The notes: generated by a model from the sequence alone, not told the origin. A stretch of DNA of 64,000 bases from Candidatus Eremiobacterota bacterium (GCA_019235885.1 JAFAKB010000076.1:1-64000), one strand, 5' to 3'; shown: positions 34,582 through 43,567, counted from the stretch's first letter. Program-made: numbers and translations.

Positions 34582-34703
34582 GTTGTGCCCGCGGCTCCGC
34601 CGCGGCTCGACCCTACGAACAACACTTCACCCGGCCGGAGGCCGGGGGCGAATGCGCCCAACACGGCGCCACGGACGGCGGCCGCGGGCTCAGAGAGGTT
34701 TTC
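34582..34703 (+). promoter_or_regulatory. Structured 5' leader of rpsB-tsf
   Basis: It contains two perfect 7-bp hairpins: CCGCGGC-TCC-GCCGCGG (34589-34605) and CCCGGCC-GGA-GGCCGGG (34630-34646). GTTGT near 34582 can pair with ACAAC near 34618 to enclose the first. Such a leader may bind ribosomal protein S2 for autoregulation, as known for other bacterial rpsB leaders; that is inference here. Confidence 0.5.
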
Positions 34704-35468
34704 ATGGCATCCGGCGTTTCCATGCGCGCTCTTCTGGAGGCGGGAGTCCATTTCGGACACCAGACCCGCCGCTGGAATCCGAAGATGAAGCCGTACATCT
34801 TCCAGGAGCGGAACGGCATCTACATCATCGACCTGTCGAAGACGCTGTCGATGCTGAACGGCGTGTACGACGCGGTCAAGCAGCTCTCGCGCGAAGGCCG
34901 CGTGATCCTGTTCGTCGGCACCAAGAAGCAGGCTCAGGACGTCGTCAAGGAAGAGGCCGAGCGCGCCGGGACGTTCTTCGTCAACCAGCGCTGGCTCGGC
35001 GGCACGCTGACCAACTTCGCGACGATCCAGAAGCGCATCGCGCGGCTGCGCGAGCTCGAAGGGATGCGCCAGCAAGGCACCTTCGATCTGCTTCCGAAAA
35101 AAGAGGTCGCGCGGCTGACCGACGAGCTCGAGAAGCTCGAGAAGTTCCTGGGCGGCATCAAGGACATGCACCGCCTGCCGGACGCGATCTTCATCGTCGA
35201 CCCGAAGAAGGAACGCATCGCGGTCGCCGAGGCGAAGAAGCTGCGCATCCCGATCATCGCGGTGATCGACACCAACTGCGATCCCGACGAGATCGACTAC
35301 GCGATCCCCGGCAACGACGATGCGATCCGCAGCGTTCGGCTGATGGTCTCGACCATCGCCAACGCGATCGTCGAAGGGAAGACCGAGACCGAGTCGGCCT
35401 ACGACGCGGCCGAGTACGACCAGCAGTACGCCGAGATCGGCGCCGAGCCCGAGACGGCCGGCGTCTAA
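34704..35468 (+). CDS. rpsB: 30S ribosomal protein S2
   Basis: 254 aa. It matches S2 throughout: [65 protein letters not shown], and [30 protein letters not shown]. The tail is acidic ([15 protein letters not shown]). GAGAGG precedes the ATG. It heads the classic rpsB-tsf-pyrH-frr cluster. Confidence 0.98.
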   Translation: MASGVSMRALLEAGVHFGHQTRRWNPKMKPYIFQERNGIYIIDLSKTLSMLNGVYDAVKQLSREGRVILFVGTKKQAQDVVKEEAERAGTFFVNQRWLGGTLTNFATIQKRIARLRELEGMRQQGTFDLLPKKEVARLTDELEKLEKFLGGIKDMHRLPDAIFIVDPKKERIAVAEAKKLRIPIIAVIDTNCDPDEIDYAIPGNDDAIRSVRLMVSTIANAIVEGKTETESAYDAAEYDQQYAEIGAEPETAGV

Positions 35469-35497
35469 ACCAGCCGCACCCCCGAACGAAAGACGAC

Positions 35498-36112
35498 GTG
35501 GAAACCACCGCTACCTACAAACCCACCGCCGACGAGATCAAACGGCTGCGCGAAACGAGCGGCGCCGGGATGTCCGACGTGCGCAACGCGCTCATTTGGG
35601 CCACCGGCGACATGGAGCGCGCCAAGGCGCGGCTCGCCGAGCTCGGCCAATCGAAGGCGGAGAAGAAGTCGGCCGAGCGCACCGCCAACGAGGGTCTCGT
35701 CGGCTCGTACATCCACGCCGGCGGGAAGATCGGCGTGCTGGTCGAGGTGAACTGCGAGACCGACTTCGTCGCGCGCAACGACCGCTTCAAAGAGCTCGTG
35801 CGCGACGTCGCGATGCACGTCGCCGCGATGTCGCCGCAGTACCTCGACCGCGCGGCGGTCCCGGAGAGCGTGCTCGCCGAGGTGAAGGCCGAGCTCGAGA
35901 AGACCGTGCCGCCCGGCAAGCCGCCCGAGGTGGTCGAGAAGATCCTCTCCGGGAAGCTGAACAAGTGGTACGAGGAGCACACGCTGCTGGAGCAGCCGTT
36001 CGTGAAGGACGACTCGCAGACGGTCGGCGAGCTCGTCAAAGGCGTCTCGGGGATCCTCGGCGAGAAAGTCCAAGTCCGCCGCTACGTGAAGTTCGCCTTA
36101 GGCGAAGAATAG
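35498..36112 (+). CDS. tsf: Elongation factor Ts, short form
   Basis: GDP/GTP exchange factor for EF-Tu. 204 aa from the GTG at 35498, the short form rather than the ~280-aa enterobacterial form. The N-terminal UBA-like domain has EIKRLRETSGAGMSDVRNALIWATGDMERA. The core has GKIGVLVEVNCETDFVARNDRFKELVRDVAMHVAA. A helical LNKWYEEHTLLEQPFVKDDSQTVGELV segment and VRRYVKFALGE complete it. Confidence 0.97.
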   Translation: METTATYKPTADEIKRLRETSGAGMSDVRNALIWATGDMERAKARLAELGQSKAEKKSAERTANEGLVGSYIHAGGKIGVLVEVNCETDFVARNDRFKELVRDVAMHVAAMSPQYLDRAAVPESVLAEVKAELEKTVPPGKPPEVVEKILSGKLNKWYEEHTLLEQPFVKDDSQTVGELVKGVSGILGEKVQVRRYVKFALGEE

Positions 36113-36166
36113 TGGATTCAGCTTCGCTGAATCCTTCGCGTTCGGCCGCTTCGCGGCCGATCCGCC
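36113..36166. repeat. Double-hairpin intergenic repeat, copy 2
   Basis: GGATTCAGC-TTC-GCTGAATCC (36114-36134), then TTCGCGT, then TCGGCCGC-TTC-GCGGCCGA and TCCGCC. The plan matches the element at 14175, again directly after a stop codon. The first stem differs at several positions yet stays fully paired. Confidence 0.7.
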
Positions 36167-36181
36167 CTCAGTAGGAGGATC

Positions 36182-36937
36182 GTGATCAAACCGGCGTACG
36201 ACCGCATCCTGCTCAAAGTCTCGGGTGAGGCGTTCGCCGGGCGCGGCGGGAACGTCGACGTCGATACGACGACGGCGATGGCGCGCGAGATCGCGCAGGT
36301 GCACGCCGACGGCGTCACCGTCGCGGTGGTCGTCGGCGGCGGAAACATCTGGCGCGGCAAAGCGCACGAAGCGGCCGGGATGGACCGCGCGACCGCCGAC
36401 TACATGGGAATGCTCGCGACCGTGATCAACGCGCTCGCGCTGCAGGACTCGCTGGAGCGGATCGGCGTCGCCTCGCGCGTGCAGACCGCGATCGCGATGA
36501 ACGCGATCGCCGAGCCGTACATCCGCCGCCGGGCGCTGCGCCACTTGGAGAAGGGGCGCGTCGTGATCTTCGCGGCCGGGACGGGGAACCCGTACTTCAC
36601 CACCGACACGACCGCCGCGCTGCGCGCGGTCGAGATGGGCGCCCAGGCGATCCTCAAGGCCACCAAGGTCGACGGCGTCTACAGCGCCGACCCGTTCAAA
36701 GACCCGTCGGCGACCCGCTTCACCCAGCTCGACTACCTGCGCGTGCTGGAGCTGGGGCTGGAGGTGATGGACTCCACCGCGCTCACGCTGTGCATGGACA
36801 ACGCGCTGCCGATCATCGTCTTCGACATGAACGTGCCGGCGAACATCCGGCGGGTCGTCCACGGCGAGCCGATCGGGACGACGGTCGGGCGGAGTGCGGC
36901 GGCGATCCGCGGCGAAGAGGTCGGCCATGCTGGATGA
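36182..36937 (+). CDS. pyrH: UMP kinase
   Basis: Phosphorylates UMP to UDP. 251 aa with AGGAGG before the GTG. Amino-acid kinase fold: [69 protein letters not shown], and [14 protein letters not shown]. It supplies UDP for sugar and lipid precursors. It overlaps frr by 11 bp. Confidence 0.98.
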   Translation: MIKPAYDRILLKVSGEAFAGRGGNVDVDTTTAMAREIAQVHADGVTVAVVVGGGNIWRGKAHEAAGMDRATADYMGMLATVINALALQDSLERIGVASRVQTAIAMNAIAEPYIRRRALRHLEKGRVVIFAAGTGNPYFTTDTTAALRAVEMGAQAILKATKVDGVYSADPFKDPSATRFTQLDYLRVLELGLEVMDSTALTLCMDNALPIIVFDMNVPANIRRVVHGEPIGTTVGRSAAAIRGEEVGHAG

Positions 36938-37484
36938 CGTCTACCGCGAGACCGAGCAGAAGATGAAGAAGGCGATCGAGGCGACGACGAGCGACTTCGC
37001 CACGATCCGCACCGGCCGGGCCTCGCCCTCGCTCCTCGACCGGCTCCACGTCGAAGCGTACGGCTCGACGGTCCCGCTCAAGCAGGTCGCGAGCGTGAAC
37101 TCGCCCGACGGCCGCTCGCTCCTGGTCACCGCCTTCGACAAGAGCGTGGTTCCCGCGATCCGCAAGGCGATCGAGACCAGCGACCTCGGGCTGAACCCGA
37201 ACGTCGACGGCGCGACGATTCGCCTCTCGATCCCGCCGCTGACCGAAGAGCGCCGTAAAGAGCTCGTCAAGCTGGTCAAGAAGAAGTCGGAAGAGCACAA
37301 GGTCTCGGTGCGCAACGTGCGCCACCACGCCAACGACCAGGTGAAAGCGCTCGCGAAAGCAGGCACGATCACCGACGATCAGATCAAGCGCGGCACCGAT
37401 CAGGTCCAGAAGCTGACCGACAAGTACGTCAAGCAGATCGACGATCTGGTGCACGGCAAAGAACAGGAAATAATGGAAGTCTGA
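36927..37484 (+). CDS. frr: Ribosome recycling factor
   Basis: Splits post-termination ribosomes with EF-G. 185 aa, normal length. Signatures: [98 protein letters not shown] at 36927 lies inside the end of pyrH, so translation is coupled. Confidence 0.98.
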   Translation: MLDDVYRETEQKMKKAIEATTSDFATIRTGRASPSLLDRLHVEAYGSTVPLKQVASVNSPDGRSLLVTAFDKSVVPAIRKAIETSDLGLNPNVDGATIRLSIPPLTEERRKELVKLVKKKSEEHKVSVRNVRHHANDQVKALAKAGTITDDQIKRGTDQVQKLTDKYVKQIDDLVHGKEQEIMEV

Positions 37485-37493
37485 CGGCTTCCG

Positions 37494-37700
37494 ATGAACG
37501 TTGAGGATCTCGTGCTAGTCCCTTGGCTGGAAGCGCGCAGGGCGCTCGGTGACCGGGCGCTGCGGTTTCGCGTGCTCGCGCCGCCGTATCCGGCGCTCGG
37601 CGTCGGCGAGTTGCGCGCTTTGCGCGTGAGCGCGCTTTCGGGCGAGCACGACGGCGCGTGGGAGCTGCTCGCGGGCTACGAGCGGTACGAGCGCGTCTGA
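37494..37700 (+). CDS. Small hypothetical protein between frr and uppS
   Basis: 68 aa: MNVEDLVLVPWLEARRALGDRALRFRVLAPPYPALGVGELRALRVS and onward. The stop overlaps the uppS ATG (TGATG), and the frame fits the gap exactly, which favours a real gene. No domain recognised; it could be a small soluble alpha/beta protein. The Shine-Dalgarno is weak. Confidence 0.5.
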   Translation: MNVEDLVLVPWLEARRALGDRALRFRVLAPPYPALGVGELRALRVSALSGEHDGAWELLAGYERYERV

Positions 37701-38443
37701 TGGCGACGCTGCTCAGACCGCCGCGGGGCGTGACGCTCGACGCGACCAGCCTGCCGAAGCACGTGGCGATCATCATGGACGGCAACCGGCGCTGGGCGCG
37801 CGCGCGCCGGCTCCCGGCGATCGAAGGCCACCGCCGCGGGATCGTCGCGCTGCGCGAGATCACCCGGGCCGCCAGCGACTGGGGCATCCCGATGCTGACC
37901 GTCTACGGTTTCTCGACCGAGAACTGGAAGCGCGACAAGACCGAGATCTCGCTGCTGCTCGACCTGTGCGTCTACTTCGCGCGCAGCGAGCTCGCCGAGC
38001 TCTGCCGCAACAACGTGCGCGTCAACGTGATCGGCCGGTACGAGCAGCTCCCGCGGGCCTCGAAGGACGCGCTCGACGGGCTGGTCGCGAAGACCGCGCG
38101 CAACACCGGTCTGGTGCTGAACCTGGCGGTGAACTACAGCGCGCGCACCGAGCTGCGCGACGCGGTGACGCGCATGATGCGCGACGTGCAGGACGGCGCG
38201 CTCGCGCCCGACGCGATCGAGGAAGACACGCTCGCCTCGTACCTGACCACCGCGGGAATGCCCGATCCCGATCTGCTGATCCGGCCCGGCGGCGAGTCGC
38301 GGCTCTCGAACTTCTTGCTCTACCAAGTCGCGTACGCCGAGCTGGTGCTGCGCGAGACGTTCTGGCCCGACTTCTCGCGCGACGAGTTTGCCGGCGCGAT
38401 CGCGGAATACCAGCGCCGGCAGCGCCGCTTCGGAGGCGCATGA
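37700..38443 (+). CDS. uppS: Isoprenyl transferase (undecaprenyl diphosphate synthase type)
   Basis: Makes the lipid carrier for peptidoglycan and glycan export. 247 aa. cis-Prenyltransferase motifs: HVAIIMDGNRRWARARRLP (catalytic Asp), GHRRGIVALREI, LTVYGFSTENWKRD, and PDPDLLIRPGGESRLSNFLLYQVAYAELVL. Coupled to cdsA by ATGA. Confidence 0.97.
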   Translation: MATLLRPPRGVTLDATSLPKHVAIIMDGNRRWARARRLPAIEGHRRGIVALREITRAASDWGIPMLTVYGFSTENWKRDKTEISLLLDLCVYFARSELAELCRNNVRVNVIGRYEQLPRASKDALDGLVAKTARNTGLVLNLAVNYSARTELRDAVTRMMRDVQDGALAPDAIEEDTLASYLTTAGMPDPDLLIRPGGESRLSNFLLYQVAYAELVLRETFWPDFSRDEFAGAIAEYQRRQRRFGGA

Positions 38444-39321
38444 CCACCGGCGCGGCGGCGGCCGGCGCGCAGGCGAAGGCGAAGACGCCGAAGCCGTCGC
38501 CTGCCGTGAGCGCGCGCCGCATCGTCGTCGGGCTCGCGCTCGCCGCGCTCGGTTTCGCGGCGGTCGCCTGGCCGCCCGGGTTCACGCTGTTCGTGCTCGC
38601 CGTCGCGACCGGCTGCATCTACGAGTTCGCCGGCTTGTCGGCGAAGAAAGGACCGGCGCTCGAGCTGCCGGTCGCGACCGCGGCGGTGTGGGCGTACGTG
38701 ATCCTCACCCACTTCGGGCTGATCCACCGCTACGAAGGGCTCTTGCTCGCCGGCACCGTGATCGTCGCGCTCGCCACGGCCACGTTCACCGCCGAGTCCG
38801 GGTACTTCGCGCGCAGCGCGTACACGCTGCTCGGCGTGCTCTACATCGGCAAGCTGCTGACGTACTTCGTCGCGATCCGCGCGCTGCAGGACGGCGTGGT
38901 CTGGACGGTGTGGATCATCTTCATCGTGGCGTTCACCGACATCTTCGCGATGCTGGTCGGCTCGGCGTTCGGGAAGCACCCGCTCACGCGGCTCTCGCCG
39001 AAGAAGACCGTCGAAGGCGCGCTCGGCGGATTCGCCGCCGCGCTGCTCGCGGGCGCCGCGATCGCGCTGGTGCCGTGGGTGCACGTCGCGTGGTGGCAGG
39101 GGCTCATCGTCGCGGCGATCACCTCGGTCGCGGCGCAAGCCGGCGACCTGGTGGAGAGCGCGCTCAAGCGCGACGCGCGCGTGAAGGATGCGGGCTCGCT
39201 GATCTCCGGCCACGGCGGCGTGCTCGACCGCTTCGACTCGTACATCTTCGGCGGCGTCGCGTTCTACTTCGCGCTCTACCTGATCGGCGTGATCACCGAA
39301 TACAAGCTGGTGACCCCGTGA
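38440..39321 (+). CDS. cdsA: Phosphatidate cytidylyltransferase
   Basis: Membrane enzyme making CDP-diacylglycerol. 293 aa, about seven to eight membrane segments after a basic N-terminal tail. The family signature is near the C-terminus: SALKRDARVKDAGSLISGHGGVLDRFDS. AFTDIFAMLVGSAFGKHPLTRLSPKKTVEGALGG is also characteristic. It overlaps dxr by GTGA. Confidence 0.96.
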   Translation: MTTGAAAAGAQAKAKTPKPSPAVSARRIVVGLALAALGFAAVAWPPGFTLFVLAVATGCIYEFAGLSAKKGPALELPVATAAVWAYVILTHFGLIHRYEGLLLAGTVIVALATATFTAESGYFARSAYTLLGVLYIGKLLTYFVAIRALQDGVVWTVWIIFIVAFTDIFAMLVGSAFGKHPLTRLSPKKTVEGALGGFAAALLAGAAIALVPWVHVAWWQGLIVAAITSVAAQAGDLVESALKRDARVKDAGSLISGHGGVLDRFDSYIFGGVAFYFALYLIGVITEYKLVTP

Positions 39322-40562
39322 AGCGCGTCGCGATTCTGGGCAGCACGGGGAGCATTGGGCGGCAGGCGCTTGAGGTGATCGCGCGCCACCCCGACCGGTT
39401 CGACGTCGTCGGGCTGGCGGCGGGGCGGAACGCCGAGCTGCTCGCCGAGCAGATCGCGCTCTTCCGGCCGCGCGTCGTGTCGACGGCCGACGCGGCGACG
39501 CTGACCGAGCTGATGATCCGGCTCGACGCGATCGGCGTTCTGATTCACGGCTCGATCTTCGGCAAGGAGCGCGACGTCGAGCGGACCGCGCACGGCGCGG
39601 AGGGCTTGCGCGTCGTCGCGTGCGAGTCGGGCGCCAACATCGTCCTCGCCGCCACCGACGGCGCGGTCGCGTTCGACGCGATCTTCGCCGCGGTCGAGCG
39701 CGGGATCGACGTCGCGGTTGCCAACAAAGAGCTGATCGTCGCCGCCGGCGAGCTGCTGGTCGAACGTGCCGCGCGCAGCGGATCGCGCCTGCTCCCGGTC
39801 GACAGCGAGCATTCGGCGATCTTCCAATCGCTTCAAGGCCAGCCGCGCGAGCGGATCGCTTCGATCATCCTGACCGCGTCGGGCGGACCGTTCTGGAATC
39901 GCACGCGCGAGCAGATGGAGTCCGCCACCGTGGACGAGGCGCTCGCGCACCCGACGTGGCGGATGGGCGTGAAGAACACGATCGACTCGGCGACGCTGAT
40001 GAACAAAGGGCTCGAGGTGATCGAAGCGTCGAAGTGGTTCGGCGTCCCCGGCGAGCGCGTGCAGGTCGTCGTGCACCGCGCCTCGGTCGCGCACGGTTTC
40101 GTCGTCTTCACCGACGGCAACGTCGTCGGCCAGCTCGCGGCACCCGACATGCGCCTGCCGATCGGCTACGCGCTGGCCTACCCCGACCGGCTCGACGACG
40201 CCCGCCCCTTCGACGACCCGATCGAGGCGCTGGGCGGAACACGGGGCGCCGCGCTGACCGCGCTGGCGTTCGAGCGGCCGGACCCCGAGCGGTTCCCGTG
40301 CCTGGGGCTCGCCTACGAGGCGCTCGCCCGGGGCGGGACCGCGCCGGCGGCGCTCTCGGCGGCGAACGAGGTCGCCGTGGGCGCGTTCACGGCCGGGGAG
40401 ATCCGGTTCGGCGAGATCGCGCCGTGCATCGAAACGGCACTGGACCGGGTCGGTACCAGTAACTTGAGCCTCGAAGCCGTCCGCGACGCCGATCGCTCGG
40501 CCCGAGACGAGGCGCGAGCGTTCGTCGTTGAACGAACGGCAAGGCCGTCACGGAGCATATGA
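39318..40562 (+). CDS. dxr: 1-deoxy-D-xylulose-5-phosphate reductoisomerase
   Basis: Second step of the MEP isoprenoid pathway (DXP to MEP with NADPH). 414 aa from the GTG at 39318. Motifs: ILGSTGSIGRQALEVI (NADPH), VAVANKELIVAAGE, LPVDSEHSAIFQ (metal site), KNTIDSATLMNKGLEVIEA. Together with ispG downstream it shows a committed MEP pathway. It is longer at the C-terminus than usual by a short basic tail. ATGA overlap with rseP. Confidence 0.97.
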   Translation: MKRVAILGSTGSIGRQALEVIARHPDRFDVVGLAAGRNAELLAEQIALFRPRVVSTADAATLTELMIRLDAIGVLIHGSIFGKERDVERTAHGAEGLRVVACESGANIVLAATDGAVAFDAIFAAVERGIDVAVANKELIVAAGELLVERAARSGSRLLPVDSEHSAIFQSLQGQPRERIASIILTASGGPFWNRTREQMESATVDEALAHPTWRMGVKNTIDSATLMNKGLEVIEASKWFGVPGERVQVVVHRASVAHGFVVFTDGNVVGQLAAPDMRLPIGYALAYPDRLDDARPFDDPIEALGGTRGAALTALAFERPDPERFPCLGLAYEALARGGTAPAALSAANEVAVGAFTAGEIRFGEIAPCIETALDRVGTSNLSLEAVRDADRSARDEARAFVVERTARPSRSI

Positions 40563-41668
40563 CCACCGCCGTCCAAATCGTCGTCTTCTTGCTGATGCTC
40601 TCGGTGCTCGTGGTGCTGCACGAGTACGGACACTTCTTGCTCGCCCGCTCGAACGGGGTGCGGGTGACCGACTTCGCGGTCGGCTTCGGCCCGACGCTGC
40701 TGAAGTGGACCTCGCCGCGCAGCGGGACGCACTACCGGCTCAACGCCCTGCCGCTCGGCGGCTACTGCCAGATGAAAGGCGAGGACGGGAAGACCAGCGA
40801 GGCCGAGCAGCAGCGGGAGTTCCGCAGCGGCGAGGTCTTCGACCACGACAACTTCCAGGCCAAGTCACCGCTCCGGCGGCTTTCGATCGTGCTGGCCGGC
40901 CCGGTGGCGAACTTCATCGTCGCGCTGGCGCTGCTCTTCGGCGGGGCGCTGATCTTCGGGACCCCCGGCGACGTTCCGACCACGCAGATCTTCCAGCTGG
41001 TCCCCGACTACCCGGCCGCCAAAGCCGGGATGCTCGCCGGCGACCGCATCCTGACCATCGACGGCCGCCCGATCTCGAACGGGAAAGCGCTGGTCGCGCT
41101 GATCCACGAGTCGACCGGGAAGCGGCTGCACGTCGTCTACGAGCGCAACGGCGTGCAGCGCGCGGTCGACGTCACGCCGGTCGCCTCCACCCTGCCGGAC
41201 GGAAGCAAGGTCGGGCTGCTCGGCTTCCTGCCATTGCCGGCAACGCATCGCGTCGGGATCGCGGAGGCGTGGCGGTCGAGCTGGTCGCAGTTCGCCGGGA
41301 TCTTCACCAGCACGATCGCGGCGCTGAAGGCGCTGGTGACGCACCCACAGACCGTCGCGGGCCAGGTCCGCGGGCCGATTGGGATGTACCAGGCGTCGGC
41401 CCAGGCTCAGCAGTTCGGGCCGTACATCTTTCTCTCGCTCGCCGCGCTGATCTCGATCTCGCTCGGCATCTTCAACCTGCTCCCGATCCCGGCGCTCGAC
41501 GGCGGGCGGGCGGCGTTCATCGTGGTGGAGCTCGCGCGCGGCAAGCCGGTCGATCCCGAGAAAGAGGCGCTGGTCCACGTCGGCGGCTTCGCGGTGCTGA
41601 TCGCGCTGATGCTGGCGGTCTCGTTCCACGACGTCACCGCGCTCTTCTCCGGTCGCAGCGCCTTCTGA
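40559..41668 (+). CDS. rseP: Site-2 membrane zinc metalloprotease RseP/MmpA
   Basis: 369 aa. Zinc site HEYGH at about residues 21-25 in the first membrane helix and the distal Asp in LPIPALDGGRAAF near the C-terminus. One PDZ domain lies between (PAAKAGMLAGDRILTIDGRPI). It performs regulated intramembrane proteolysis of anti-sigma factors and clears signal peptides. It is in the usual place after dxr. Confidence 0.96.
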   Translation: MTTAVQIVVFLLMLSVLVVLHEYGHFLLARSNGVRVTDFAVGFGPTLLKWTSPRSGTHYRLNALPLGGYCQMKGEDGKTSEAEQQREFRSGEVFDHDNFQAKSPLRRLSIVLAGPVANFIVALALLFGGALIFGTPGDVPTTQIFQLVPDYPAAKAGMLAGDRILTIDGRPISNGKALVALIHESTGKRLHVVYERNGVQRAVDVTPVASTLPDGSKVGLLGFLPLPATHRVGIAEAWRSSWSQFAGIFTSTIAALKALVTHPQTVAGQVRGPIGMYQASAQAQQFGPYIFLSLAALISISLGIFNLLPIPALDGGRAAFIVVELARGKPVDPEKEALVHVGGFAVLIALMLAVSFHDVTALFSGRSAF

Positions 41669-41678
41669 CGGCGTTTGA

Positions 41679-41690
41679 TACGATAGCATC
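41679..41690 (+). promoter_or_regulatory. Possible -10 element giving a leaderless ispG message
   Basis: TACGAT (41679-41684) ends 6 nt before the ispG GTG and no Shine-Dalgarno is present. If used, transcription would start at or next to the start codon. No clear -35 is seen. Confidence 0.3.
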
Positions 41691-42845
41691 GTGATTCGCC
41701 TGCGCCGACAGACCAAGGCCGTGCTGCTCGAGAACAAGTCGAGCTGGTCGAAGGACGCCAAGAAGGTCTGGATCGGCGGCGATCATCCGATCGCGGTGCA
41801 GTCGATGACGACGACCGACACGGCCGACGCGGACAAGACGCTGGAGCAGGTCTACGGGCTCGCGATGGCCGGGTGCGAGATCGTGCGCGTCACCTGCCAG
41901 GACCCCAAGGACGCCGCCGGCCTGCCGCAGATCGTCGCGCGCTCGCCGGTGCCGATCGTCGCCGACGTCCACTTCGACCACCGCATGGCGCTCGCCGCGA
42001 TCGAAGCGGGGGTGGCGAAGCTGCGGCTCAACCCGGGCAACATCACCGACCCGGTCAAGACGCGCGAGGTCGTCAAGCTGGCCGTCGAGCGCGGGACGCC
42101 GATCCGGATCGGCGTGAACATGGGCTCGCTGGCGCGCGACCTCGAGGAGAAGCTCGGCCACACCCCGGAGGCGCTGGTCGCCTCGGCGCTGCGCCACGTC
42201 GACATTCTGGAAGACCTGGGCCACACCGACATCGTGATCTCGGTCAAGGCCCACGACGCCGTGACCACGATCTACTCGTACCGGCTGCTCGCCAAGCAGC
42301 TCGACGAGCGCGGGACGCCGTACCCGCTCCACCTCGGGGTCACCGAGGCCGGGCTCCCGCTCGACGGGACGGTGAAGTCCTCGATCGGCCTGGGCGTGCT
42401 GCTGTTCGAGGGGATCGGCGACACGCTGCGGGTCTCGCTGGCCGCCGACCCGGTCGAGGAGGTCCCGGTCGCCTGGGGGATCCTCAAGGCGCTCGGGCTG
42501 CGCGAGAAGGGGTTCGACATCACAGCTTGCCCGTCGTGCGGCCGAGCGGAGATCGAGGTGGTCGAGCTCGCTCGCATGGTAGAGGCGATAGCCAAAGAGT
42601 ACACCGCCCCGGTAAAAGTCGCTGTGATGGGCTGTGTCGTCAACGGGCCAGGCGAGTCTAAGATGGCCGATGTAGGTATAGCAGGAGGCAAAGGAAAGGG
42701 CGCCATCTACCGCAAGGGCGAGCTGGTGGGGACCTTCCCGGAAGCCGATCTCCTGAGTAGGCTGCGGATCGAGATCGAGAAGGTCATCGACGAGCAGTAC
42801 CCGGACTATAGACACGAAATTCACCGTGAGCCCACTCCCGCATAG
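41691..42845 (+). CDS. ispG: (E)-4-hydroxy-3-methylbut-2-enyl-diphosphate synthase
   Basis: [4Fe-4S] enzyme of the MEP pathway (MEcPP to HMBPP). 384 aa. N-terminal TIM barrel: PIAVQSMTTTDTADADKTLEQV, VADVHFDHRMALAAIEAGVAKLRLNPGN. Cluster cysteines: ACPSCGR and GCVVNGPGE near the C-terminus. It overlaps the following gene by 20 bp. The start is GTG. Confidence 0.97.
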   Translation: MIRLRRQTKAVLLENKSSWSKDAKKVWIGGDHPIAVQSMTTTDTADADKTLEQVYGLAMAGCEIVRVTCQDPKDAAGLPQIVARSPVPIVADVHFDHRMALAAIEAGVAKLRLNPGNITDPVKTREVVKLAVERGTPIRIGVNMGSLARDLEEKLGHTPEALVASALRHVDILEDLGHTDIVISVKAHDAVTTIYSYRLLAKQLDERGTPYPLHLGVTEAGLPLDGTVKSSIGLGVLLFEGIGDTLRVSLAADPVEEVPVAWGILKALGLREKGFDITACPSCGRAEIEVVELARMVEAIAKEYTAPVKVAVMGCVVNGPGESKMADVGIAGGKGKGAIYRKGELVGTFPEADLLSRLRIEIEKVIDEQYPDYRHEIHREPTPA

Positions 42846-43320
42846 CGCCCTGGCGGCGCTCGTCCCGAGCGGACGACTGATCGTAGCGACGGCGGCCATC
42901 GCCCTGACGGCCTCGGTTTCGCTCGCGCTCTCGACCCCGGCGACGATCAGCATCGACGGCCAGCGGCTCGCCTCCGACGTCGCCCCGGTGACGACCCCGA
43001 GCGGCGCGTACCTCCCGCTGCGGGCGGTCGCCGAGGCCGCCGGCGCCCAGGCCTCGTTCGACCCGACGAACGGCGACGTCGTCGTGCACAAGGGGACCGA
43101 CGTGCTGGTGATGCGCGCCGGCACGACGACGGCGAAGCTCAACGGACACCGCATCACGCTCGCCCACGCGCCGTTCACCGTGCGCGGCCGCGTCATGGTC
43201 GCAAGCGCGACCGTCGCCAGCACGTTCGGCTCGTCGGTCCGTTACGACACCGCGCGCCACCGCGTGCTCGTCCGCACCCCCGGCGTCGTCATCGCCGGCG
43301 CCGCCGACGACGCTCCATAG
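42826..43320 (+). CDS. Secreted protein with copper-amine-oxidase-N-like domain
   Basis: 164 aa, GTG start within the end of ispG. Residues about 19-38 form a signal/anchor (IVATAAIALTASVSLALS). The rest matches the CuAO-N fold: ISIDGQRLASDVAPVTTPSGAYLPLRAVAEAAGAQASFDPTNGDVVVHKGTDVLVMRAG, repeated in weaker form. These domains are found in exported envelope proteins; the role is unknown and unrelated to amine oxidation. Confidence 0.8.
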   Translation: MSPLPHSALAALVPSGRLIVATAAIALTASVSLALSTPATISIDGQRLASDVAPVTTPSGAYLPLRAVAEAAGAQASFDPTNGDVVVHKGTDVLVMRAGTTTAKLNGHRITLAHAPFTVRGRVMVASATVASTFGSSVRYDTARHRVLVRTPGVVIAGAADDAP

Positions 43321-43351
43321 CCTGACGTAGCGCACTACCCCTAGTTGCGCC

Positions 43352-43381
43352 CACCGCACCGCGTGATTCGCAGGTGCGGTG
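43352..43381 (+). promoter_or_regulatory. Inverted repeat overlapping the hicA start (possible HicB operator or RNA hairpin)
   Basis: CACCGCACC (43352-43360) and GGTGCGGTG (43373-43381) are perfect 9-bp inverted repeats. The right arm includes the GTG start of hicA. It could be the autoregulatory operator or a structure limiting hicA translation. Confidence 0.5.
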
Positions 43382-43567
43382 AATTATAGACAAATCGAGA
43401 AGTTGCTCCGTAATAATGGGTGGGTCCGGGTCCGATCGAAAGGATCGCACCGGCACTTTCGCCATCCTTCGAAGCAAGGCACGATTACGGTACCCTATCA
43501 CGGCGGTGGGGCACGGATCTCGCCCGGGACCGTGCTTTCCATATTGAAACAGGCAGGTTTGCGATGA
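43379..43567 (+). CDS. hicA: HicA-type mRNA interferase toxin
   Basis: 62 aa: NYRQIEKLLRNNGWVRVRSKGSHRHFRHPSKQGTITVPYHGG, with the catalytic His in GSHRHF. dsRBD-like fold of HicA. The start is GTG. It overlaps hicB by ATGA. Toxin-first order is typical of hicAB. Confidence 0.93.
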   Translation: MNYRQIEKLLRNNGWVRVRSKGSHRHFRHPSKQGTITVPYHGGGARISPGTVLSILKQAGLR

